A stretch of DNA of 44,292 nt from an uncultured Verrucomicrobiota bacterium (GTDB taxonomy: Bacteria > Verrucomicrobiota > Verrucomicrobiia > Limisphaerales > UBA1096): positions 1 to 44,292 of the forward strand of contig CAJWEP010000004.1 of NCBI GenBank assembly GCA_913030945.1, given 5' to 3'. Below, piece by piece: positions 1 to 9,293 of this stretch. A program made the translations under genes and the position numbers. Position 1 is the stretch's first letter; each line of letters opens with the position of its first letter. The notes beneath the pieces were generated by a model, which was not told the DNA's origin, did not search any database, and saw nothing but the letters and a program-made list of their open reading frames with translations.

Positions 1-2252
1 TTCCAGTTTTTCACAAAAACGGTGCTTGGCTTCATGCCACTGATCCACTCACCAAATAGTTCGACCGCCGCATAATCGACCGCACCTGAAACCAAGGGCG
101 GCATCTGTCCCCTGCCCCTCCGGTTCAGTCGCTGCAGTAACACCGATTGCTCCGGAACGCCCGGCGACACCAGCATGGCGTTGGCAATGCCGAAGGTGTC
201 GTGCTGAGGCCGCGCCTCAATGAGGCGCATTCGGCGCCGTGAGGTGGTAAGGCCCAACTCCATCATCGAGTTGCCGCCACCAGCCTCGACATGGCAGACC
301 GCACAGTTGATGTGCAGATAGGAACGGGCTCTCTTTTCGAGATCCTCTGAAATATTGTATGGGTTCACCAAGTGTCCTGCAGGCTTGCCACTTCGTTTCG
401 GTGGATTGTTGAACAAACCAATATGGGAAAGCGTGCGCAGTTGGTTATCGGTGATAGAGCCATAATCGCGATTCCGATTCGTGTTGTGGCCAGTGAGGCC
501 TAGCACAAAACCCGCTGCTCGACTATGACAAGCCATACAATCCGCCCGACTTGGGAAAACCCAATTCTGCCGTCGAAATCCGCCCGGTGACTTGGAATCA
601 GCCACGCGAAATGTCGCCTTCGCCCCGTCGCGGGGAATGAGTTCGGCGTCGGTTTGCGCTTCGTTCCACCCATACGAATAGCCGACCCATTCGTTTTGCT
701 GCCGCAACAGAATGCGCGACTCGACGCGGAACTGCTTGGCCAAGCCGCGGTGATCCTCCCGCTCCACGGACAGCGTCTGCACCAGCGCCGAACCGTTGGG
801 GAACGTCCATGGACGGCTTTGGTTGAAACCAACCTGCTCTTCACCTGGAACCGCCATCCAGCGCTCGGCCAAGGCGCCGTCGTTCCAGCCCGGGGCAATC
901 ACCAAGTAACCGATCACGCCCGGCCGCATCTCGTGCGTCTCGGTATTGGCAAACAAGCCTGTATCGCTCAAGCGAGTTGGGAAAGGCAGCGTCCGTTGAA
1001 CTCTGGGCTGCGGCACTATTCGGTAAAAGCCGCTGCCATGATCGACAACCAGCAGGTCGCCCGACCGAGTCGTGGCAAACCCCACGATCGCCAGCGCAGT
1101 ATCGGCAAATTCGCGTTGCGACACGACCTTCTCCCCGTTATGCCTGATGCCCCAGATCTTCCCTGTGTTGTAGTCGCCGTAGACAAAATGCCCGCGTAAA
1201 TCCGGCCACTTGGCCCCGTGGTAAACCACCCCACCCGTGATCGAGCGCGCCTCCGAATGGGGATGCTCCGCCGTCGGCAACGTCAACGGATGCGGGCCAA
1301 GTTTGCGATTGAGGTAAAACGGGTGGCTCCCCTCGTAAACGCTCCAACCGTAGTTCTCCCCGGGACGTATCAAATGCACAGTCTCCCACAGGTCCTGCCC
1401 GTTGTTACCGGCCCAAACCTGCCCAGTCACCGAGTCAACAGTCAATCGCCATGGGTTACGCAGTCCGTAAGCATACAGTTCCGGCCGAGCATCCGGCAGA
1501 TCAACGAACGGATTATCCGGCGGAACAGTGTACGGTTTTTCCTCTGAAGTATGCGCTATGTCGATGCGTAGCACGCTCCCGAGCAGATCATCGAGCGTCT
1601 GTCCGGACAACCATTTGTCAGAGTCGCTCGTGCCGTCGCCAGTGGAAATGTAGAGCATACCGTCGTGCCCGAATGCGATGCCGCCGCCATCGTGCCCACG
1701 GGATGACCACTCTATGATGACATGTTCGCTCTGTAGATCGATCGACAAATCCGGCTGGTGATTGACGACAAAACGCGAAACTCGGTTCCCCTTTTCCCCA
1801 TCGAACTTGTCCGTTTTCAGGTTCGTGAAAAGGTATATGTAACCGTTGTCCGCGTAATTCGGATCAAAACAAAACGAATAGGCGAGACGCCCTCGCAACT
1901 CGATAAGCACCTTTCGCTCCTCCACCATCGGATCGTCTCGAAACGCAACCAACTCAACAGGTTTTCCATTCGACTCGTGCAGCAGCGCGAACAACTGATC
2001 ACTGCCAGGCTCGGGTGCGATGAACATCGGTGCGCGCCAAACTTGATTGGTGTATATCTTCTCGACCGTGTACGGCGGTGGCGTTTCCGGGGTGCCAATA
2101 AGACGCTTGTTCTGCCAAATCTCGCGCTCGGCCAAGCCGAACGGTTTCTCGTCCTGCGCAATCACACCGCCGCCCAAGCCAAGTGACAAGCATGCGGCCA
2201 CAAGCAAAAAACCGGGGGCAGAAGTGAAGTATAACAGGTTCAACCTGGACAT
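1..2252 (-). CDS. PQQ-dependent sugar dehydrogenase-like beta-propeller (glucose/sorbosone dehydrogenase family) with C-terminal cytochrome c-like region; 3' end beyond window
   Basis: Manual minus-strand translation from ATG at 2252 is open to the window edge (so absent from the ORF track): signal-like N-terminus, ...RGHDGGGIAFGHDGMLYISTGDG..., ...YGLRNPWRLTVDSVTGQVWAGNNGQDLWE...; heme c motifs CMACH (...SRADCMACHSRAAGF...) and CAVCH (...LHINCAVCHVEAGGGNS...). Confidence 0.85.
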   Translation of the reverse strand, partial: MSRLNLLYFTSAPGFLLVAACLSLGLGGGVIAQDEKPFGLAEREIWQNKRLIGTPETPPPYTVEKIYTNQVWRAPMFIAPEPGSDQLFALLHESNGKPVELVAFRDDPMVEERKVLIELRGRLAYSFCFDPNYADNGYIYLFTNLKTDKFDGEKGNRVSRFVVNHQPDLSIDLQSEHVIIEWSSRGHDGGGIAFGHDGMLYISTGDGTSDSDKWLSGQTLDDLLGSVLRIDIAHTSEEKPYTVPPDNPFVDLPDARPELYAYGLRNPWRLTVDSVTGQVWAGNNGQDLWETVHLIRPGENYGWSVYEGSHPFYLNRKLGPHPLTLPTAEHPHSEARSITGGVVYHGAKWPDLRGHFVYGDYNTGKIWGIRHNGEKVVSQREFADTALAIVGFATTRSGDLLVVDHGSGFYRIVPQPRVQRTLPFPTRLSDTGLFANTETHEMRPGVIGYLVIAPGWNDGALAERWMAVPGEEQVGFNQSRPWTFPNGSALVQTLSVEREDHRGLAKQFRVESRILLRQQNEWVGYSYGWNEAQTDAELIPRDGAKATFRVADSKSPGGFRRQNWVFPSRADCMACHSRAAGFVLGLTGHNTNRNRDYGSITDNQLRTLSHIGLFNNPPKRSGKPAGHLVNPYNISEDLEKRARSYLHINCAVCHVEAGGGNSMMELGLTTSRRRMRLIEARPQHDTFGIANAMLVSPGVPEQSVLLQRLNRRGRGQMPPLVSGAVDYAAVELFGEWISGMKPSTVFVKNW

Positions 2253-2342
2253 GGTTGGAGCAAATCTAATGGGGGCGGCGGCTTGGGGCAAGCAAAGCGC
2301 TTGGCGAAACGGAACTTGTTGGCAACAGTAGCGTCGTCGAAC

Positions 2343-3134
2343 ATGATGCCGCGCATGGAACTGAACGGGAAAAACGCGCTCATTACCGGGGCGAGTCGCG
2401 GCGTCGGCGCAGCGACAGCAATCAAGTTGGCCAAGGCAGGATGCAATGTTGCCATCAATTGCAACCAATCCATCGACCGCGCCAAGCAGGTGGCCGCTCA
2501 ATGCCGTGGCCTCGGCGTGAAAGCCATTGTCGTGCAGGGCGACGTGGCCAGCGATGCCGATTGCCGGCGCATCGCCACCAAATCGGTCGAGGCGCTTGGC
2601 CAACTGGACATCCTGATCAACAATGCCGGCACAACGCGCTTCATCAACTTTCACGATCTGGACAAGGTGAACGACAACGATTGGGAACGCATCCTCGGCG
2701 TGAATCTGAAGGGCCCGTTCCAATGCGCCCGGGCTGCCCGCAAGGCACTCGAAGCCGGCGACGGCGGGGTAATCGTCAACACCGCTAGCGTGGCCGGCAT
2801 CACCGGAGCGGGCAGTTCCATTCCCTACTGCGTGTCCAAAGCCGGTGTAATCAACCTGACGCTTGGCTTGGCACGCACGCTTGGCCCGAAGATTCGCGTC
2901 AATGCGGTCGCGCCAGGCTTCATCGAGGGCGAATGGCTGCAAAGAGGCCTTGGCAATAGCTTCGAATCTGTCCGCAACAAAAAAGCCACCGAAGGACTGC
3001 TGGATGCCGTCAGCACACCCGAGGACATCGCCGACGGCATCCTGTCCATGATCACTTGCGCCAAGGTCACCGGACATATTTTGACCGTGGATACCGGTCA
3101 CACCATCGGCCCTCGCATCGGCTCAGGAATTTGA
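2343..3134 (+). CDS. SDR family oxidoreductase (FabG-like)
   Basis: MELNGKNALITGASRGVGAA (Rossmann TGxxxGxG), ILINNAGT, SxxxYCVSK catalytic motif, PGFIEGE; the ORF track start at 2283 is probably too far upstream. Confidence 0.85.
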   Translation: MMPRMELNGKNALITGASRGVGAATAIKLAKAGCNVAINCNQSIDRAKQVAAQCRGLGVKAIVVQGDVASDADCRRIATKSVEALGQLDILINNAGTTRFINFHDLDKVNDNDWERILGVNLKGPFQCARAARKALEAGDGGVIVNTASVAGITGAGSSIPYCVSKAGVINLTLGLARTLGPKIRVNAVAPGFIEGEWLQRGLGNSFESVRNKKATEGLLDAVSTPEDIADGILSMITCAKVTGHILTVDTGHTIGPRIGSGI

Positions 3135-3241
3135 GCAAACCAAAACCCGAAAAGACAGATCGTCTGGAGAAATGGAAGCTGATGGCGTTGGATAATCGCA
3201 ACTTGATGGAGCATTTCCCGCGCTCAATTCGGTCGCAATAA
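3131..3241 (+). CDS. Possible 36-aa microprotein, TTG start overlapping the SDR stop codon
   Basis: TTGA overlap (TTG start / TGA stop); AGGA just upstream; reads (M)SKPKPEKTDRLEKWKLMALDNRNLMEHFPRSIRSQ. Confidence 0.25.
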   Translation: MSKPKPEKTDRLEKWKLMALDNRNLMEHFPRSIRSQ

Positions 3242-3264
3242 TAGGACCATCAAGGCTGGGGCAA

Positions 3265-4446
3265 TTAAAACACCACCAAACAGAGAAGTACCGTCACGAT
3301 AAAGAGAATCACGGCCGCAATCACGCGATCCCTCGTGGGGAAATCGAGGTTCAACTCGGCCGTCCAAGGCTTGGGCCGATTGCGCTTGGCCAAGCGCTTG
3401 GCGTCACCTCGGCCAACGTCGGTGGCCAACGGCAACTCGCGAAGATTGGGGTCATCGTACGGCTCCTCCTCCGGCTCGTCCGGCGGAGTGAAGGTCAGCG
3501 GCTCGTCTGTCTTGTGCGCCAGTTCGCCGACCTCCATGGTCAGCGCCTCGCCCGGCTCCGCAACCATGACCTCCAGGCTGGCCGTCTTTGAGGCAGTCTT
3601 GCCATCCAGCGCCTCTTGGTCATCTTCGATTCCCGAGTGGGCGGCGGAGAAACCGACCGACTCGGGCTTGCCCGATTTTGTGGATTCGCCACTCTTCCGC
3701 CTCTCATTCAGCGGCGGTTGCGCCAACTCGATTTCCCCGAAGCTTTTCCCCTGAATAGCGATCAACTGCTTAAGCTTGGCCAGTTCGAGCACGGCAAGAA
3801 ACGTCGTGATGACCTCGAGCCGGCTCCCGGCTGACTCGAATAACTCAACGAACGGAATGGTTTCTCGCTTCGAAAGGATGCCCCGAATAAGGGCGATCTT
3901 CTCAGTGACCGTCCATCGGTCGGCAATGATCTCCCCTGTTTTGTCAGCGCGTTGTTTTTCGGTTTCCTCAAACTGCCTAAGCACCTGGTTCACGGCGTCG
4001 ATGAGGTCGAAAATAGACGCCTCTCTTGCCGATTGCGGCGGTAGTGGCGGCACTTTCGGCTTGGCCCCCTGCCGCTCAAAACTCTGCTCCCGCTCCCACT
4101 CCATCCGCCGGAAATCGTCTGCGGCATCCTTGAATTTCCGGTACTCGACGAGCTGGCGGATCAGGTCCCAGCGCGGATCCTCTTCTTCGTCCTCTTCAGA
4201 AATCACCTGTTGGTCGACCGGGAGCAATTCCTTGCTCTTGATGTACATGAGCGTAGAGGCCATCACGATGAACTCGCCGGCGAGGTGGAGGTCGAACTGT
4301 TTCATCAGCTCGATGTACTCGCAAAACTGATCGGCCAGCTTGACCATGTCCACCTCGTAAATGTCGACTTCCTCCTTGCGGACGAGATGCAGCAGGAGGT
4401 CCAGTGGGCCCTCGAACACTTCAAACTGGTACCGCAACTCACTCAT
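3265..4446 (-). CDS. scpA: Segregation and condensation protein A (kleisin) with long acidic linker and C-terminal transmembrane segment
   Basis: MSELRYQFEVFEGPLDLLLHLVRKEEVDIYEVDMVKLADQF...EFIVMASTLMYIKSKELLP is ScpA; the C-terminus RDRVIAAVILFIVTVLLCLVVF is a hydrophobic helix. Confidence 0.9.
   Translation of the reverse strand: MSELRYQFEVFEGPLDLLLHLVRKEEVDIYEVDMVKLADQFCEYIELMKQFDLHLAGEFIVMASTLMYIKSKELLPVDQQVISEEDEEEDPRWDLIRQLVEYRKFKDAADDFRRMEWEREQSFERQGAKPKVPPLPPQSAREASIFDLIDAVNQVLRQFEETEKQRADKTGEIIADRWTVTEKIALIRGILSKRETIPFVELFESAGSRLEVITTFLAVLELAKLKQLIAIQGKSFGEIELAQPPLNERRKSGESTKSGKPESVGFSAAHSGIEDDQEALDGKTASKTASLEVMVAEPGEALTMEVGELAHKTDEPLTFTPPDEPEEEPYDDPNLRELPLATDVGRGDAKRLAKRNRPKPWTAELNLDFPTRDRVIAAVILFIVTVLLCLVVF
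3382..3397. repeat. Extended copy of iterated palindrome, GCGCTTGGCCAAGCGC (in scpA)
   Basis: Perfect 16-bp palindrome, followed by CTTGGCG. Confidence 0.9.
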
Positions 4447-5945
4447 TGGCCTGCCGTAAGAAATTCGAGGATGGGAACAGCCTGATAGACAACCCGCAGT
4501 TTCCAGTCGGTGAACGCATCGCCGATGGTCAGGACACCGTACGTGTCGAACTTGTAACTGTTGCCGCGGCCGTAGTAGCTATCTGGCGCAACGTTGAAGG
4601 TCCACACGGAGCCGTCCTTCAGCAGCCGCTCGGCACCATGCTCCAGTTTGCACTTGCTGCGAAGGACAGCCGCCGTGGCGTTGGCCTTGGCCAGGCTATC
4701 ATGCTCGTGCCAGTGCCGGAAAAGGCCGTTGCCGGCGACCAGGCGCCGCATCATCGGGTTGACCGCAGACGAATGTTGGTGCGCCCGGAAGACGCCCCGC
4801 AGCCGGGCCGTCGCACCGGCAGAGGCGTCGAGCACGATCCGCGTTCCGGCCTTGCCGTACACGTACCCGCGCCCCTCCATGTAGCCCAAACCCGGCTCGC
4901 CAGCAAACACGGTGAAGTCGTTCCACATGAAGCCGTTGATCATCGGTGACATCGGCGCAAGCGGCGTGTAGTCCCGGATCGTGGTTTTCAGGAAATCCCG
5001 ACGTGTGAGATCGGCCGTGTCAAGCAGGCCCGGGTGCTCCACTAAAAAAGTGCCGCCGGTCATCTGGCCGAGCAGTTGGTACGCGACCGCCGGCCTGGCA
5101 TCAAGCAATGCGCCTGGCAGGTAGCCCGGCTCCATGCCGCCGTGGTTGCACTGGAGAAAATCCGCGCCGCTGCCGACGTAAATCACCACCGGGAAAAAAT
5201 CGTACAGCCGGCCGATCAGCGCCGGGTTGAACCGTTTCGCGTATTTCTTCTGGCACTCGGCGAGAAACCCGTAGGTGGGAATCATCTGCACGTCCTCGTG
5301 ATTACCGCGAGCCATGAACACCCGCTCTGGGTTGGCCAGCTTGAGCCGCAGCAGCGTGTAAAGCACCTCGATGCCGTAGTTGCCGCGATCCGTGTAGTCG
5401 CCGAGGAACACCAAGTAACGGTTCGGCTTGGCCAAGCGAAAGCCTTCCAGCGTGCCAACCTGGTTGAGCGAATCAAGCATGGCGATGAACGAGTGAATGT
5501 CGCCGTGAAAATCGCCGTGAAAGATCACCTCACTGCCGGGCGGCACCTGCAGCTTTTGGGCGAACGGCTGAAACGGAATCGGCGGCTTCAGGAAATAGGC
5601 GCGGTTGGTGTTGAAAAACTCGTCCGCCTTGGGCTTGCCACCGACCCAGTTTGCAGTGGGACTCATCGAGCCGGTCTTGAACGACTCGAACGCCGCCCGC
5701 AAAGCGCTGTCTACCTCCGCAAACGAAGGCAGCGCCGTCTGGAGCTTGGCCGTTCCCGCTTGACCAAGCAGCATACGGTTGCTGGGAAGCTTGGCACAGG
5801 CGGCTCGCCATTGAGCGAATTCGGGATACTTGGCAGACCGATAGGGATTCCCGTCCGCCGGGACGGTTTGTGCCAAGCCAAGCACTAGCAATAACAATAG
5901 CGCCTGGCCAATCGGTTTCCGGGGGTGACTTCTCCTTGGTCGCAT
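4443..5945 (-). CDS. Exported PPP-family metallophosphatase (Ser/Thr phosphatase-like)
   Basis: Signal peptide MRPRRSHPRKPIGQALLLLLVLGLAQTVPADG; PPP motifs HGDFHGDIH, FLGDYTDRGNYG, ARGNHED. ATG 5945 preferred over the track start 6347. Confidence 0.8.
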   Translation of the reverse strand: MRPRRSHPRKPIGQALLLLLVLGLAQTVPADGNPYRSAKYPEFAQWRAACAKLPSNRMLLGQAGTAKLQTALPSFAEVDSALRAAFESFKTGSMSPTANWVGGKPKADEFFNTNRAYFLKPPIPFQPFAQKLQVPPGSEVIFHGDFHGDIHSFIAMLDSLNQVGTLEGFRLAKPNRYLVFLGDYTDRGNYGIEVLYTLLRLKLANPERVFMARGNHEDVQMIPTYGFLAECQKKYAKRFNPALIGRLYDFFPVVIYVGSGADFLQCNHGGMEPGYLPGALLDARPAVAYQLLGQMTGGTFLVEHPGLLDTADLTRRDFLKTTIRDYTPLAPMSPMINGFMWNDFTVFAGEPGLGYMEGRGYVYGKAGTRIVLDASAGATARLRGVFRAHQHSSAVNPMMRRLVAGNGLFRHWHEHDSLAKANATAAVLRSKCKLEHGAERLLKDGSVWTFNVAPDSYYGRGNSYKFDTYGVLTIGDAFTDWKLRVVYQAVPILEFLTAGQ

Positions 5946-6054
5946 CTTCCAGCCGGTCTCAAAAAGAGTGCGCCCGCCGAGTCGCCCATTCAAGGCAAAA
6001 GGAAAGCATTGCGCCATCCCGCCGTACCGCCTAGCTTTTGCCGAACTGTTCGTC

Positions 6055-7320
6055 ATGAAAACTGGAATATTCCAAAGAATAATCAAAATTTGGACGGTTC
6101 CCTTGGCCGCGTTATTCGGTGCTTTGAGTATCTCGGCCAGTGACTGGCCCCAGTGGCGCGGCCCCACCTCGAACGGGCACGTGGCCAAGGGCGATCCACT
6201 CCCCAGCAAACTGGGCGATTCGCCCAGGATTCTCTGGCGCATCAAGACCGGCCCCGGCCATTCCGCGCCGGCGACACAGGGCAACCTGCTAGCCGTCTCC
6301 GAGGAACAGGGCGACACCGAGGTGCTGCGCCTCCTCGACAAGCGCACCGGCAGGCAACTCTGGAAAACGGCCTACGGCCAGACATATGAGGACGAATACG
6401 GCGCCGGGCCGCGCTGCGCGCCGCTGTTCGACGGCGACCGAATTTACGTCCAGACCTGCCGCGGCGAACTGAGCTGCTTCAGCACCCGGGATGGCTCCAG
6501 GATTTGGGGTGTCGATTACCAGTCCCGATTCAAAGTCAAGTGGATCAAAAACAAAAAACAAAACGAGGCCGCTGCCGCGCGCCGGGGCTACAGCGGCACG
6601 CCGTTGATCGATGGAGATCACCTGATCTGCTCGGTGGGCGGCGTCCCCGGGACCGGCGTCGTCTGTTTCGACAAGTTCACCGGCGATGTTGTGTGGAAAT
6701 CGCAGGATGACCTAGCCAGCTTTGCCAGCCCGTTGATCACCACGCTCGCGGGCCGGCGACAGTTCGTCACGCTCGGCGCCGAGAGGCTCTTCGGCGTGGA
6801 CACCAAAACCGGCGAACTGCTCTGGAACCTGCCGTTCCCCACGCTTTATTTTCGAAATGTCGTCACGCCTATCGCCGCCGGCAACAGCGTGATCGCCGCC
6901 TCCCACTCCGAGGGCATGCTCTGCATGGGCGGCAACGGCAACGCCGGTGAAGCCGTTCGCAGGTGGAAGGATGCCAAGCTCAAGATCAACCTCGCCACGC
7001 CGGTCGTCGTGGGTGGCAGCCTGTACGGCTTCGCCGAGAAGGACCGGTTCATCTGTGTCGATACCGCCAGCGGCAGGCTGAACTGGGAGGAGCGCGGCTT
7101 CGGCAAATTTTACGCCTCAACGCTGACGGACGGCAAGCGACTGCTTGTGCTCGGCCAAATGGGCGAACTGATCCTGCTCAATCCCAACCCGGGGGAATAC
7201 GAGGAACTGGACCGGGTGCAGGTCTGCGGCAAAACCTGGAGCTTCCCGGCCTACTCCGGCGGCCGGCTCTTCGTCCGCGACCAGAAAACCCTCCAGTGCC
7301 TCCAACTCACCGGCGAATAA
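6055..7320 (+). CDS. PQQ-binding-like beta-propeller repeat protein, exported
   Basis: Signal peptide MKTGIFQRIIKIWTVPLAALFGALSISASDWPQWRGP; DWPQWRGP and repeated propeller motifs (LLDKRTGRQLWKTAYG, CFDKFTGDVVWKSQDD). Confidence 0.85.
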   Translation: MKTGIFQRIIKIWTVPLAALFGALSISASDWPQWRGPTSNGHVAKGDPLPSKLGDSPRILWRIKTGPGHSAPATQGNLLAVSEEQGDTEVLRLLDKRTGRQLWKTAYGQTYEDEYGAGPRCAPLFDGDRIYVQTCRGELSCFSTRDGSRIWGVDYQSRFKVKWIKNKKQNEAAAARRGYSGTPLIDGDHLICSVGGVPGTGVVCFDKFTGDVVWKSQDDLASFASPLITTLAGRRQFVTLGAERLFGVDTKTGELLWNLPFPTLYFRNVVTPIAAGNSVIAASHSEGMLCMGGNGNAGEAVRRWKDAKLKINLATPVVVGGSLYGFAEKDRFICVDTASGRLNWEERGFGKFYASTLTDGKRLLVLGQMGELILLNPNPGEYEELDRVQVCGKTWSFPAYSGGRLFVRDQKTLQCLQLTGE

Positions 7321-7324
7321 CGCA

Positions 7325-7356
7325 CTTGGCCAAACGCTTGGCCAAACGCTTGGCCA
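7325..7356. repeat. Tandem array of the CTTGGCCAA palindromic unit, 12-bp period
   Basis: CGCACTTGGCCAAACGCTTGGCCAAACGCTTGGCCATTG between convergent stop codons. Confidence 0.9.
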
Positions 7357-7359
7357 TTG

Positions 7360-8715
7360 TCAGACCGTGTCCGGCGTGGGGTGGATCCACGGGACGGTGT
7401 AGGGGCGGCTGAGGAGCCGGTTGGCCTCGGGGTCGCCAATGACGGTGTGGTTTTCCGGATCCCACCGCAGGGTGCGGCCACCAAGCTTCTGCGACAGGTT
7501 GGCCAGAATGCAGCTAACGCTGGAAATGTGGCCCTGCTTGATGTCGGCGACCGGGCGACTGCGCTTGGCCACGGCATTGAGGAAATCGATCATGTGCACG
7601 CGAACAGCCGGGGCGACGTGCCGCTCGAGCGCCTTCTCGGTTTTGTCCTCGGGGTACTCCTCCAATTCCATCTTGACGTCGCGATGAACCGGCTTGGCCT
7701 CGCCGCCGCGCGGGATGAAGTCGTAGCTGTTGACGCTCAGCTTTAGTGTGCCCTTGTCGCCGTAGAGGAAGGCCGCCCACGGATAGTCGGGATCAGGCGC
7801 GTGCCCCCAGGCACGGTGCTGCCAGACGACCTGCAGGTCGTCGAAGTCGAAGCACGCCGTCTGCGTGTCGGTGGTGTTGGCCTTGGTCTGCTTGTCAACG
7901 AGAATACCGCCCTGCGACACGACGCTGCTCGGCCAGCCGAGATCGAGCATCCAACGGACCGTGTCGAGCATGTGCACGCACATGTCGCCGACGATGCCGT
8001 TGCTGTACTCCATGAACGCACGCCAGCCGCGCGGGTGGCAAAGCTCGTTGAACGGGCGACTCGGCGCGGGACCGCTCCACATGTCATAATCGAGATTCGC
8101 TGGCGGCGGGCTGTTGGCCGGGTTGCTGCGGTTGCGCATGTGGTAGTAGCAGCATACTTCCGCGTGGGCGACCTTGCCGAGCAGGCCCTTGGCGACGATC
8201 TGCTCTCGAGCCTCCATGAGATGCGGCGTGCTGCGGCGCTGCGTGCCGACCTGCACAACGCGATTGTATTTTCGAGCCGCAGCGAGCATCGCCTGGCTCT
8301 CGACCACGTCGATGCTGGTCGGCTTCTGCACGTACACGTCGCATCCGGCCTGGACGGCGGCGATCATCGGCAGCGCGTGCCAGTGGTCCGGCGTGGCGAT
8401 GAGCACGAGATCGAGCTTGTTTTCTTTCAGCAACTCCTGGTAGTCGCCGTAGGTCTTGGGTCGGTTGCCGGACTTTTGCCGCTTGGCCACCATGTCGACC
8501 GCCTCGGAAAGCATCGTGCTGTCGACGTCGCACAACGCCACCACATCGACGGGGGCAACCTGAATGAGCCGGAACAGGTCAATCTTGCCGTACCACCCGG
8601 TGCCAATCAGTGCGACACGCTTGATCGGCCCGCTGGCGATGTCGGCCGCGGTCGTGGCGATGGAAGAGTAAGCCAGACCAGCCGCGCTGGTTCCCAGAAA
8701 AGTTCGACGGTTCAC
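7360..8715 (-). CDS. Gfo/Idh/MocA family oxidoreductase with TAT-like signal
   Basis: MNRRTFLGTSAAGLAYSS (TAT-like); VALIGTGWYGK; DLVLIATPDHWHALPMIAAVQAGCDVYVQKPTS. Confidence 0.9.
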   Translation of the reverse strand: MNRRTFLGTSAAGLAYSSIATTAADIASGPIKRVALIGTGWYGKIDLFRLIQVAPVDVVALCDVDSTMLSEAVDMVAKRQKSGNRPKTYGDYQELLKENKLDLVLIATPDHWHALPMIAAVQAGCDVYVQKPTSIDVVESQAMLAAARKYNRVVQVGTQRRSTPHLMEAREQIVAKGLLGKVAHAEVCCYYHMRNRSNPANSPPPANLDYDMWSGPAPSRPFNELCHPRGWRAFMEYSNGIVGDMCVHMLDTVRWMLDLGWPSSVVSQGGILVDKQTKANTTDTQTACFDFDDLQVVWQHRAWGHAPDPDYPWAAFLYGDKGTLKLSVNSYDFIPRGGEAKPVHRDVKMELEEYPEDKTEKALERHVAPAVRVHMIDFLNAVAKRSRPVADIKQGHISSVSCILANLSQKLGGRTLRWDPENHTVIGDPEANRLLSRPYTVPWIHPTPDTV

Positions 8716-8804
8716 GCGCGTGGTTTAACCACTCGGGCATGCAAACTCAAGCTTGCCCATACACCGGATTGCCCTTGGCCAGGCGGGCGGATAAGCTGCC
8801 GCCC

Positions 8805-9287
8805 ATGCGTCCGTACAGGTTACTGTTTGTTTGCATGGGGAACATCTGCCGCTCCCCTGCCGGTGAGGCGGTGATGCGCCACCTGGTCGAGGCCGAGGGC
8901 TTGGCCGGGCGGGTCGAGTGTGACTCGGCCGGCACGATCGCGTTTCACACCGGCAACCCGCCGGATCACCGCATGCACTCGGCGGCGGCCGGACGCGGCA
9001 TCACGACCAACGGCCAGGCGCGACAGATTTGCGATGACGACTACCATTCGTTCGACCTAATCTTGACGATGGACGATGAGAATCTGGTGAACGTCCGGAA
9101 CATGGCCCCGGCCGGGGAGTCCCCGGCGCAGATTCGGCCGTTCTGCGATTTCGTCACCGTCTCCACCGCGACTGAGGTGCCCGACCCGTATTACGGCGGG
9201 TCGAAGGGATTCGAGACAGTGCTCGACCTGCTCGAGGACGGCTGCGCCAGCCTGCTCGAACACGTTCGCAGCCAAGTCGCCGGTTAA
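8805..9287 (+). CDS. Low-molecular-weight protein-tyrosine phosphatase
   Basis: LLFVCMGNICRSP active-site loop; DLILTMDDENL; VPDPYYGG. Confidence 0.92.
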   Translation: MRPYRLLFVCMGNICRSPAGEAVMRHLVEAEGLAGRVECDSAGTIAFHTGNPPDHRMHSAAAGRGITTNGQARQICDDDYHSFDLILTMDDENLVNVRNMAPAGESPAQIRPFCDFVTVSTATEVPDPYYGGSKGFETVLDLLEDGCASLLEHVRSQVAG

Positions 9288-9293
9288 CCACCA

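Noticed and set aside
7801-8874. 357-aa plus-strand ORF
   Set aside because: Antisense to the Gfo/Idh gene.
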